Below are positions 35,815-47,523 of a stretch of 64,000 nucleotides of DNA, piece by piece. The notes below the pieces were generated by a model that saw only the letters and a program-made list of their open reading frames with translations, was not told the DNA's origin and did no database searches. The stretch is taken from NCBI RefSeq assembly GCF_041146795.1, contig NC_135177.1, forward strand, positions 23,906,560 to 23,970,559. Direction: 5' to 3'. Position 1 is the first letter of the stretch; every line of letters starts with the position of its first letter. The translations under genes were made by a program, and so were the position numbers. The stretch is from Maylandia zebra (lineage: Eukaryota; Chordata; Actinopteri; Cichliformes; Cichlidae).

Positions 35815-38800
35815 ATGTTGGAGTGTGGCATGATGGAGCGGGACAGGCAGGCTCTCCGAAGAAACTCAGCTATCCTGTGCAGACAGCTGGTGGTGGATGA
35901 GCTGCTCATACAGTCACTGCAGGCAGAAGACATCCTCACGGAGAGCATGGCAGAGAGCATTATGGTATGTGGATAATAACTACTATATTAACAGTGAGAC
36001 AGCTGATTCTTAACAGTTATGTGACTTTGAGTTACCTTCAGTTTGCTTAAATTGAAGTTAACTTGGCTGTCAGCAACTTTGCTGAAGGTTATGGTCAGTT
36101 TTTAGCTTGTGGTTTAAATGTATGTGGGAGTCAGAACCTCTAACCCTCCCATGAAATAGCTGTTAAGTAAAAGGTGACTACAGAAATGTTTCCTGCAGTT
36201 TTACAGGAACTACCACCATTTCTGCACTCTGGTAGCTAGTATAGGCTCCAGTGGCAGAGAAAACATGAGTTAGATAGGTAGTTAATAAAGTAGATGATTA
36301 ATTCTACAATTAAAAAGATCTCTCACAGTCAAATCCATAAAGTTCGAGAGTGATATAGTTTATAGGATAGTATAATATTTTTCTTTCAGCATGCTAACGC
36401 TTTTGATTAGAAATAAAGCAGTCATGATGTGATTGATGGATCCTTCTACATCTATTATCACAGCAAATTATCAACACTGCCTATTCAGTGATGAGTAGTT
36501 GTGCTTTGAATGAGGCCTTTATCTTCTGTGCTGTGATTTAGGTACACTTTAATTAGGTTTATCTGTCCCAGAGAAGTTTTGGGTTTTCTAGTTAAGTATA
36601 ATCGAACTGTATACTCTTATTCTTCTTTAAAGTCCGTCACCTCAGGTATTTACATAGTTGGTTCACTGTAATGTAAATTCTCCTCAGATGATTCTGCATA
36701 GTCACAAAATGCAGGCGGGCACGTGGCTGTCCACGTGGCCACTCACGCTCCCCATCTGATGACAAAATTTACTTCATTCAGACCTGAGCGGACTCACAGA
36801 AATGGAAAATATAATTATGAAAATTGAACACATTTTAATTCTGTCATTCTGCAAGCTTTTTTAATAGCTATGTAATGTTTTTACAGCCTAATAAAACCCT
36901 TCATATTTATTTATCATTGGATGCATATATAGACTAACTGCAAAGTCAGCACTTAAAATCTCTACATGCTTTTTATTATTTTGATTTGGTAATTGAAATA
37001 ATTAGGGAACATGCCACACCTGTTCTAAATACTTCAAGCATGTGAAAGATGTGTAACAATGCAAGAAATGTCTGCTTTCCTAAATTATTAACAAAATACT
37101 TTTGCTAAACCTTATGCATTTAAACTGAAAGTCTAGACTGGAGAGTCTAGTGTGTCACTATCCAAAGACTTAGGGATCTTACTATTTTAGAGGTTTACCA
37201 GAGAAAACCAGCTGGGAACCACAGGGCAACGTCCTTCAGAGACATTAATATCCCTTTTCCACCGACACAATGCTGGTTACCAATCTAGAACTAATGCCAG
37301 AAAGCTGGCACTGGCACAGCACCACAAATTGCCAGGCTAATGTCAGAGGAGATGCCATAATAAATAGTTTGTGTCTGCCATGATTTTACTGCAACTTCTA
37401 ATAATTACAGCATAGTAACCTTTCAAATTGTCGGCTGTTTCTCAAAAGGCATCAACATAGAACAGGCTTATATTTGGTGGAAAAGGCATTTGTGAAAGTT
37501 TTGATTTAATCCCTCAAGGTTGAAATCTTTACTTCCGACTGTCCTGTCTGAGGACCACCTTTAAACATCTAAAGTTTAAGGTGTCTGGATGAATTCACAA
37601 TCAAATGTTATAATGTTGAGAAGGTGAAAAAAAAGTAAAACCAAATGTATTTTTTAATTAATTCATTGTTAGTAAATTTTATGTTTCCGATGTGATCTCT
37701 TCTACTCCAGGCAGAGCAAACGTCTCAGAAACGCAGCTGGCGTTTGCTTCTACTCTTACCAAAACGTGGACCCAGAGCCTTCAGCAGTTTCTGCTCAGCT
37801 CTTCAAGATACTGAACAGAAACACCTCTACGACCTGCTCATAAAATCACCAGAGAAAGATGGCAGAGAGACACACACAGATGTGAGTGTGTACTTGACAT
37901 CAACCATACACATGTCGCACAGCAGCAGTATAAACAGCAGATTTAGTGCAGTTCTTAGACTGCTTTCTGCTCACAGAGTTTTCAGCCTGAGGAGGAGCCA
38001 CAGGAGAAGGCAGGGCAGCTGGTTATGGAAAGAACAAAAAAGAAGAGAGAGGTGAGCTTGCCTAAGATTATCGAAGGCAATGTCACTCTTGGCATTTTTG
38101 AAGTAGAAGACATCATTGCATCATTGAACGCCTTTCATGCCTCTTTAATAGATTTTTCTTTAATTATAAATGCTAAGATTATATAGAGTAATATTTTGGG
38201 AATTGTAAGCTTCAGTAACATGACGTTTGGCAGGCATCTTCAGAAGACAGAGAGGAAATGTATGAGGTGAGCAGCACCTCATCATTCCCAGTCCAGGCAT
38301 CAGATAGCTGGCCTGGCTCAGAGTCATCAGTCAGAGACTTACCCACAGTCAGGGCTGAGGACAGGAACAAACAGAGACTGAGGACAAAGAAACGAGGAGC
38401 AGATATGCAGACAGATGTGAGAATCACAAAATGCATCCATCTCATTATATATATCCAGATGGCCCACCTGAAGTAGAAAGGCAGGCAGGAGTTTCCCAAA
38501 TATTTAATCTAGGACTGCAGATGTCATATTCCTACAAAAACAACAGCTGCTTCCACTGTATAGAACAAAATCCTTCATTATCTTTTTTGTACGGTCTGTC
38601 TTTAATAATTTGTGTATCATTTTAAATTTCAGAGGTCTATGGACTCTTCTCTTCCACTTCCAACTCAGGAGGAAATTGCAGCCAAGAGAGCAAGGACACA
38701 TGGTGAGCGGTGCTGCAGAGCGTCTATGCGTTCATTTCAAAATGGGTTTCAGTGTGTGTAATGTTGTTGTCAGTCTTGTTTCCCTGGAGACATGAAGTTG

Positions 38801-41800
38801 TTTCTCAACAAAAGGCTTTATGTGTTGTTCATTGTTAAGACAATTTAATATATATGTCACAAAAAAAACCATTCTGTAGCCACTGACCACTTTAGGCCTT
38901 TAGTCTCCTGTTATTCTGTTGATTATTTGAACTGTTATAAACACACATCATAGAAAAAAGTGTAGAAATGTTGTTTTTCTAGCAGGTACCTACTGTCTCT
39001 ACCTGCAGGCACCACACCCCAAGAATGACTCATTGACAACATGATACTCTGCTGTTAGACAACTCCATTCAGTGATGAGGACTAAGAATAGTTCAGTTTG
39101 TATTAGTTTGTGATTGTTTGTGTGTATGTGCTGCAGAATCCATGGAGTTTAGTCTGGATGCTGACAGTCCCATCAACAGTCCGGTCCTACCCTGCACACC
39201 TGACTTTTACCTCTCCCGCTGCCAGCAGGTACGATTTTGTTTTCCCATCAGCAGGTCAGTTGAGCCCATGCAAAGGTGCTCAGTTTTGTTTGGATTTACT
39301 GCGACCGCCTAAAAATGCATGTCTTCAGCATTTAGCTATGTTTATGTAACAAGCATAAAAATTGCAAATTTAATCTTTGGGTTTTGTCACTTTGTTAAGG
39401 TTTTTTGTTTTAAACAGATTAAAACAAAAAACCTTATTGTGTATGAATTTTCTTATATAGGTCATTCCATTCTTATTCAGTCTTACAGGTTGAGTTCATC
39501 GCCTCGTGGTTTTGGCTTGGTGATCAGTAATGTGACCTTTGACCCTTGTGCTGCCCCTGACCTTGACCCTAGAAAAGGTGGCGAGGTGGATGATGAGGTC
39601 CTCAGGAAGGTTTTTACAGAGCTGGATTACATTGTTGCTGTGCACAGAGACCTCACTGCTCAGGTAAAATGATGGATTTTGCAGGATGTTGGAAATGTGA
39701 CACTTTTATCTTATTTATTGATAAACCTAAAGAAAGGACGTTTGGGCCAAACAAAAGAAGATGTTAGATCCTCAGCAACCTCTTCACCTGACACAGTTTG
39801 GAGAAAGTCACTTGTTGAAATGTTTAAGTTAAGAAAGACTGGGGATATGGTGTAGACAGGTTTTTTTAATGTAGGATTTGTTCTGGTTAGCCCACTTTCA
39901 CTGCTGTCTGAGGAAGGTGGGAGGTTTGTCACAAAGTAAACACACTTCACGTTTAATTAATTTAAGTCCAGATGCACATATCCTGCCTTGAACCTGATTG
40001 TTTACTGCACATCATGGTCTAATGAATCCATTGCTAGTGAGGGGGTGTCATCCTGCACACTTTAAGTCAGACCCTAAGTTGAGTGTTTCCATTAGTGAGA
40101 ATGAAAATGTTTGAATACAGCTTCTATGAAATTTGGACTGAAAGATTGTTGCGTTTGTGTTAACGCTGACTTTGACCACATATGCTGATGCTTGTTCTTG
40201 TTCGTATTCTTGTGTAGGGTATGAGGACCTGCATTGAGAACTTTTCCAGACGGCCAGAGCACCGGACAGTGGACAGCTGTGTGGTGTGTCTGCTCTCCCA
40301 CGGAGTGGAAGGGGCAGTGTACGGTACAGATGGCAAACTCCTCCAGGTCAGTTTGTCTGACACTTTACTGTGTAGATGTATGGTATGTCATTCAATAACA
40401 AAGATTCAACTGCTTTTTTCTGACATTTAATGCTAATTGTGTTTAACTTGGTCAATTTCAGTTGGACTGGGTGTTTGAGGCCTTTGACAATGCACACTGT
40501 CCACTTCTACAAAACAAACCAAAGATGTTTTTCATCCAGGCCTGCAGAGGAGGTAAGATGAATGAGATTGTGCAGCACAGCAATAAAAAAGAATTATACG
40601 GTAAACATGTTCTGGGGACTGCACTGTCCACAGTTCTGAGAAACTACCTGGGTAAAATCTCTCAGAGCCGTGCAGCATTATGAAATAGTGGTACCAATCT
40701 TCCCCTTCACATGGCCAGATGCTGTCTGCTGTCATTGTCATGCCCACTGAGAGAATCACAGTGGGTGGCAGTTTCAGAATCGCCCATTTACTCTACAGTT
40801 CCAGCTGTGGATTGTGCCAAAATCTCAGTTTTGTGTCAGTTTTCATCTTCTTTATAATATTTTGATGAAACTTCAAACAAATTCAGCACAATAAAAATAA
40901 AATGAATCTGTGGCTTAACAAGCTCCAAGTCAGTTGTTCTGTCTCTGTGACGGAGGTTATGGCCTGACTGCACACCCAGTGATGCTCATGACAGATCCTT
41001 AGACCCCTCAGGAGCAAACCTAATTACTTCCCACACTCCCTCGCTGCACACAGAGCCCAACACAGGTGTGCTGCTGAAAGGCTATTAGATGTGCTTAGCA
41101 GCTCTGGAAATAGCTTCAGTGAAATTCAGATATTGCTTATTTAGAGTGTTCATGGATACATTGGTATACTGCCAGTTTTTCTTAATAAGTAAGAAAAATA
41201 AGTAAGCGTTGTTTGCAACACAGTGGTTAACACTGTGAGGTCACCGCAAGAGGGTCCTTGTTTTGTGGAATATACATGTTCTCTGTGTGCCTGCATGGTT
41301 TTCCCTCCAAGTAACCCAGGATCCTCCACCAGTCTAGGGCATGCACGTTAGTGGAATTTGTGATTCCCAGTTGGCCGCCGGTGTGAATGTCTCTGTGATA
41401 GCCTGGAGACTAGGGCTGAACGATATATCGCATTTGCGATAATATCGCGACATGATCAAGTGCAATTTTCTAACCGCAAAGGCTGCGATTATACTCTGGA
41501 CATGTCCAAATTCATGGGCTGCATCCTCCTGAGGCCGCATTTGTAGACCGATTACGTCACAGCGACGCGCCGAAGGCTGTCCAAATTACTACCATATCCC
41601 AGAATTCATAGCGCGGCCCAGCCAAACTCCAGTTTCCAACAATGGCGGCCGCTACTAAGTTTTAAAATTACTCATACTAATCTTTCTGGGTCACAAAATA
41701 AACTTTTAAAATATTTTCAGGCGAGAAAGTAGTTGTGTAAACATCAAATATCTGCTCGGTTTATCAAGATATCCCATATTTGCAAAAGTGCTTCGACGTT

Positions 41801-44518
41801 TTCAGAGGCGTCTGCTACCCACCAGCTCGACAGCTAGCCGGGAGCTCGAGGGTTACTGATGCGGCCGAGAGCGGCACAACTCCCGGCACATCATTTTCAG
41901 ATCACCGCGGAGTTTCGCTGCTCGGGTTAAACGTAATATATAAGTCACTTAGACAACCTAAAAATGTTATTGTTGGGCTTTTTTCAGTGTTTTGTTTGTT
42001 CGTGAGTAAATCGGTTTGGCTGAGATTAAAGTTATTAGATTAGATAAAATAAAACTTTATTAATCCCCCGGGTGGGTTCCTCCTTGGTTTTCACACAGCT
42101 GACTAAACGTCAAACAGAAAACTTATTAAACAGAAGTATGAGACAGTCGAGAATTTACACCAGTGTCTGGTTATATTTTAGATAGCAAGAAGCAGACGGC
42201 CGAGTTTATTAAACTCCACCGAGACAGCGGTGACGCTAATCAGAACTAGACCGTCCAATTTCACGCCTTTAAACTTTAAAGGCGTGTTTGTGTGTGTGTG
42301 TTTATACAATTGCTATTATGTTTGCACTTTATGTGTAATGTTACTGACTGCAGAGATCAGTAAGATGTGTGTATTTTTTATTTATTAGTTTTATTTATTT
42401 AATATTATTTTTTAATTGAATGACTGTCTAGTAGTTCACAGATGTCGAAAAACTGAGTGTGGTAAAGCCACTGATTTTGTTTATGTATATTTCTGCAATC
42501 TGCACATTGTACTGACTTTCATTTTAATGTTTACACCAGGGTTCCTTGTCAGCACTTTATGCTCAGATGTTTGTAAGCTAAAAATAAACTATTGTGTATG
42601 TTCAAATATACTGTTGTGATTGAAGAAGTTAAATAAAAATGTCAGTCATCAATTCATGCATCACCTCATGTCATCATAACAGAGGTCTGTCTTCCAGGAA
42701 AGAACAGTTTAAAATTAATGTAATATAGTATTGGCCATACTATATGATGTATTGCTTGTCTTTGTTTAATAATACAGAAGACAAAGACCTTAAAAAATAA
42801 TCGCATATCGCATCGCAATCGCAATATTGGGGCAAAAAATCGCAATTAGATTATTTTCCATAATCGTTCAGCCCTACTGGAGACCTGTCCAGGGTGTATG
42901 CCACTCCTCACTCAATGTTAGCCGGGATAGGATTTAGCTCTCCTGTGACCCTGAGTCCTTTAAACGGTTAAAGAAATGGATGGATGGATAGCTAAAGGCT
43001 TCAAAGTGCCTGCGGCGTAGTGCTGTGTGAATGTGGCTTGTGGTGTAGAGTGCTTTGGGGGCAGTCAGGAGGACTAGAAAAGTGCTATGTAAATTTCAGT
43101 GCAAGATTTCTTCGTTTTCTGCCGTTCAGAAGTTTAGAAAAACATTTCAACCAGGGCTCATGCTAAATGCCAGTGATAGCTTCGCTTTCAGACTTTTTCC
43201 AGAATTCTTTTGGAATAATACTTGAGTTTATCAAAGAGCTGCAGGAAACCCATTGAGTTCAAGCTGTTTAGCTTTTTTAAGACTGGGGCAACAGCTTGAG
43301 AAGCATGCTAACTGAGCAGGCACAGCTTCATTGCTCCATCTATGTCTGCTCAGGTGGTGTTACAGTGCAGCGTTGAATCACACATGCATTTTTTAATCTT
43401 TCAGTTTTAATCTCTTCTGCTTTGGTTTGTTTTCACTGGCCTATAGTGTCAATAAAATGCTTTGCCCCTTTGGTGGACAGTTGCATTCATTATTAAAGAA
43501 TATTTGAGACAAATGACTAAAAACTGCAGTAATCCAACCCAGTTATTGCAATAATATTGCTGCTAGATCTTTTTGGGCCTAATTGAAACTTACTTGTCTT
43601 CCAGAGGAGATGGACTGTGGCGTGGAGCAGATAGACGGGCCAAAGAGGACGTGCTCACCAAGCTGTGAACAGCGGGATGCTGGCAGGGAGGGACAGGGGG
43701 ATGCAGACTCCAGACAGAGGGGGGACACAGGAAGACCCAGGATTAAACTTCCCCAGCGGTCGGACATGATCTGTGGCTTTGCGTCTCTCAAAGGTCAGAG
43801 AATTTGTAAGTTTATCTAATTTGTTATTCTGGGGTGGGTTTATATATGATATTTTATTCATTAACTGAAACACTGGTGTAAGAGGAAAACTAATGAGGCC
43901 ATCGGGATCAGCAGTAATGGTTTTGTAATTCTTCTTTTTTAAATTATCTTTGGCCCTAATCATTATTTCTGCTTTTTGTGCAGTGCAATTAAAATTTCTG
44001 CTTGAGAGGGTTTTTTTGTGCACAAGCGAATCAAAAGTGGATCTGAAATTGATTCTTATTATGTAAAGCTTTATTACGTAAAGCTCTACCAGACAACACC
44101 TTCGCTCTGTCTTTCTGTGTCTCATCTTGATGTATTACACTTCTGCTGTTTGATCTTTTCCTCCTCAAGGCACAGCAGCCATGCGAAACACTAAGAGAGG
44201 ATCCTGGTTTATCCAGGAACTCAACTCAGCACTCCGCCTCCACGCCAGAGACACCCACCTTGCGGACATATTGGTGCAGGTAAACATGTTTTTTCAGACT
44301 GCAGTTGCAGATTACAAACTGCTATTTTGATATATAATACATTTTTGAAACCAACATGTCTTTTTTTTTTCTTTTTCTCCCAGGTGAACAGTCGTATTAA
44401 GGAGAGGGAGGGCTACGCCCCAGGTACTGCCCACCACCGCTGCAAAGAAATGTCAGAGTTCACCAGCTCATTGTGCAAAGACCTCTACTTTTTCCCCAAA
44501 CACCAGCCCCAGTATTAA
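35815..44518 (+). CDS. casp2: Caspase-2
   Basis: CARD-bearing initiator caspase (PIDDosome pathway). Exons: 35815-35964, 37711-37881, 38234-38416, 38633-38702, 39137-39228, 39481-39663, 40218-40346, 40462-40552, 43605-43793, 44170-44279, 44384-44518; phases agree, giving 500 aa (human 452). A further possible exon at 37977-38049 is 73 nt and would shift the frame. CARD: about 1-95 ([13 protein letters not shown] matches the human LLNLLPKRGPQAF region). Catalytic His311 lies in [12 protein letters not shown] and Cys354 in FFIQACRG. Likely processing Asp sites are VEQID-G and GDAD-S in the 62-codon exon at 43605. The small subunit has [19 protein letters not shown] and ends [10 protein letters not shown]. 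Met at 35815 matches the fish-type [12 protein letters not shown] start. The acidic/Ser-rich linker (exon 38234-38416) has an early alternative donor at 38267. Confidence 0.94.
37252..37487. mobile_element. Small inverted-repeat element (MITE)
   Basis: CCCTTTTCCACC at 37252-37263 and GGTGGAAAAGGC at 37476-37487 are near-perfect inverted ends of the kind seen on an abundant fish MITE. There is no coding capacity. It lies in casp2 intron 35965-37710, which otherwise shows nothing recognisable. Confidence 0.5.
41216..42990 (+). repeat. Teleost interspersed repeat, split by a hAT insertion
   Basis: Two halves, 41216-41410 and 42877-42990, together read as the common fish repeat that begins CAGTGGTTAACACTGTGAGG, passes through GTGATAGCCTGGAGACCTG (across the insertion) and ends ATGGATGGATGGATA. 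A LINE-like tail follows to about 43105. It lies in the large casp2 intron 40553-43604. Confidence 0.7.
41411..42876 (+). mobile_element. Non-autonomous hAT transposon with exact 8-bp target duplication
   Basis: 1466 bases between inverted ends TAGGGCTGAACGAT and ATCGTTCAGCCCTA. CTGGAGAC occurs directly before (41403-41410) and directly after (42877-42884), the 8-bp duplication expected of hAT. Inner ends are rich in ATCGC/GCGAT words. No long transposase frame is present, so it needs a helper. An internal segment near 42035-42085 (AAACTTTATTAATCCCC) resembles another repeat's tail. Confidence 0.88.
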
Positions 44519-46011
44519 TATGCACATTAACACACACAGATCATTCCTTGTATTGAAGCCTGGAGTAAGGGCATCACAGCTGTTTATTGCACACCACACA
44601 CTCACACATTCCCCCCTGTTACAACTTGACATCCAAATGTCTAGTGGTTTTAATTTGTCCATTCAAACCACTAGACATTCACAAGCACACACACATATAC
44701 ACAAATCCTGGAAAGAAAAAAGGAGCGAGCTTCTGTTAATCTACATGTACATGGAAATGGGCAACCTATTGGCATACAATGTGCTCATGTATATATTTGT
44801 GTGTCTGTGTCTATGCCAGTTAGAGGGTTTAGATGTTAATCCTTTGCAGTCAAACTGCACAGCTACTTTGAGCTTTCACAAGCCTCTTTTTAAAATGTAT
44901 TTTGTACACAGATCTATTTTTGTGGCTTTATTTTGTATGGAATTCTTTTTATAAGGATTGTAAGGCCCATTCTTATATTTGTACATAATGTATGTTAAAT
45001 GTTATGAGCATTTCTTGTTATTAACGAAGTGACAGGCAGGGGGCAGCGCAGCAAAATGCATTTCAGCATCTTGATTTCGTCAATATTAACATCTCCTTCA
45101 GTTGAAGAAGAGCTTTATTGTCATGGCAGCCATGGTTACAGACAGCTATGTTTAAAATTAAACAATAGAGTTTTTGAACTATTAAATTAAAATATATGAT
45201 TTTTTTTCCTCACATAGTTTGCCTTATGAAAAGAACAACACCTACAGGGCAGCTTCAGTATGAAGTTTATCTTCTCACTTTAAATTGACATTTACTGATA
45301 TTTAGTAAATTTCTCTGTCAGGGTGGTGGAGTGCAGTCTGGTGCTACATGTAGGGTCACTTACAGACAGTATGAACTCTGACCTTTACACATTTTACTTG
45401 TAGTGTTTGTTCCTGCATAGGAGCTGCATATTTAGTCAGTCTCGCCATTGTATTTTACTATAATCGATGCACAACACATAAAAAAGTGTCTTCCATTTAA
45501 AAAAAGCCTGTGCCAGCTGAGGATGATGTGTTGGATAAGTTTATGACCATGGTGCTGCTTTCATAGCATATTATAAGTCTCTGGCACACCTCCAAACAAA
45601 GTATTTCTGAAAGCTGCTCCAGAATTTATGGTTCCCAGAAAGAAAAGAAAACTGACCAGGCAAAGTATGTTTTAGTTACAGCAGTGTTGCAGTGAGGGGC
45701 ACAGTGGTTGAAACAGTATTGATTGTTAACTATCAGTAAAGGGATGATTTTAAAGATCCTGTGTATGAGGCGGTCTTAGCAGAGTTTACCCTGGTCTGAA
45801 GCGTGCTCACTCCACTTAGGTTTTAGTTTTAATAATTAAGAAACATAACTTAAGAGAGGAAAAGATTGGACTGTTATAAGAGGATAGTTTTCCTGTAGAA
45901 TGAGACGTTTTGCTGCCAAACTCTGCTGAAGTGCTTTGTAGGGTGATGTGATGTAGGGTGGGGAGGGGGCAGGAGAGACTTCAATATTAATTACTGCCAA
46001 ATGTTGAGTAT

Positions 46012-46041
46012 AATAAAAGGCTGTGGGTTTTAAACAATAAA
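46012..46041 (+). terminator. casp2 polyadenylation signals (candidates)
   Basis: Two AATAAA hexamers, at 46012-46017 and 46036-46041, followed by TG-rich sequence, about 1.5 kb after the casp2 stop. Confidence 0.45.
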
Positions 46042-46972
46042 AAATGTCTGTGTTTGTTCTTAAAGCCAATATTTTGAACCTTAACAGTTTGTAATTGCAT
46101 TTTCTGCAACGACAGCTTTTATGCACAGGTTTAGATCACGTTGCATCCGTAAAGTCAAGGCCCTCTGCTCAAATGTACACTGTTGCCGCTCCTGTGCATG
46201 CTCCGCTCCATTTGATCCTCCTTGTTGCTGTGTTTGTGTGTGTTGTTCCCGGCGTTCAGCCTGTCCCCCTCCGTTCTCAGGTATAGTATAACTGGCTCCC
46301 CACTATTCCGCTGTGCTCAGGTCGTGCTGCGACCGGGACAACGTACACATCTCTCACACTGCCCGCCACCCACTGATAATGTTCTTAGTGTATCAGATAG
46401 AGCCCCCCGGGCCAGCTGTCCACAATCATTCTCGTTTGACATACACGCACACGCCGGTGGTCTGTGTAACACATTTCTCCCTGGCCTCCGGTATAGCTGT
46501 GAGATCAGGCTGTTATGCATTAGCGTGTGGGCCACAAAGCAGGGCTGGGTTAGGGGGGGATCTGCCTGTGCCTTTGTGGTTGTCATAATAGCTGCCGGTG
46601 TCAATGGGTTAGGAGGAGGAACCAGAGGAGAAACCCGCCAGTGAACTAGAGATGTTTAATTTAAAGTTGCTTGAATGGGATGTTGGCTGAGCACACCAAA
46701 GGCCCGATGTAAAGCACAAATTCACCTCCTCGCTTATCCTCTTGGTACCTGGAGCCTGTGCAGAGCTGATCAGTATGAGCTGAGCTCTTGCTATTGGGGG
46801 TGTGTCTAGGGGTGATTTTTTTTTCTTTCCCCCTCCTTCTAAGAGAGGGCTGCCATAGCATGTGAGTGTTACGGGGATTGCCTTGCGGCATTGGCTGAAT
46901 AGGTGCGGGCTGTCATAGGGGTGTCATGTGCACCTTCCTGCTCACGTTGCAGGGGCAGCCCTATGTTGGGGC

Positions 46973-46996
46973 GGGGGGGGGGGGGGGGGGGGGGGG
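46973..46996 (+). repeat. Uninterrupted G run
   Basis: 24 consecutive G, able to form a G-quadruplex and prone to length error. It lies about 0.5 kb upstream of the first clcn1 exon. Confidence 0.85.
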
Positions 46997-47523
46997 ATCC
47001 TTCCAACTACCACCCCTCTCAACACTCCTGTCCAAACAAGAACAGGCCATCCAAACACACACACCTAATGGCCGTCTGGCAGGGAGGGTGCTGCTTAGGG
47101 CAACAAGTTGTGTGTGTGTGTGTGTTATTAGGTGTCTGCAGTTCTAATAAAGGAAAGCAGTGTGTCCTTCACTGCCTCATCAGATGGCTTTGCTCTGCTT
47201 TGTCTGCCTTTCTGATTTCTGTCTGTGTCTGTCGGTGTTGCGGTGGAGCTGGATGGCTCTTAGACTGTGGGTCATCTGGAGAAAGGCGCTTTCGGGATGG
47301 ACCTCACCTGTGCTTACGGACTATCTCTATGCAATGAGTGTGTTTGAGACTGAGAAACTTTAGATGTTTTTGTGGTGTTTTTGACCTGGTGTGAAGTGGG
47401 TATACAATAAGGCAGCGTGTGTGTGTGTGTTTGTGTATGTGTGTGTGGCATTGCTGTTGCCCACGCCATTAGAAATGCTGGGGTGTCCAGCGAGATTATT
47501 TTTGGATCAGTGACAGCGTGTCA

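Larger units (their letters stand above)
44519..47523. other. casp2 3' UTR and spacer to clcn1
   Basis: The casp2 3' UTR probably runs to the AATAAA signals at 46012 and 46036. CAGGCAGGGGGCAGC at 45033-45047 is a reasonable CTCF-like core. A TTTATTGTCATGG tail fragment lies near 45114. The ORFs at 46222-46644 and 46903-47337 show no family motif. Confidence 0.4.

Noticed and set aside
46222-47337. 140- and 144-aa ORFs between casp2 and clcn1
   Set aside because: Low-complexity, containing the poly-G and GT-rich tracts, with no motif or splice logic.
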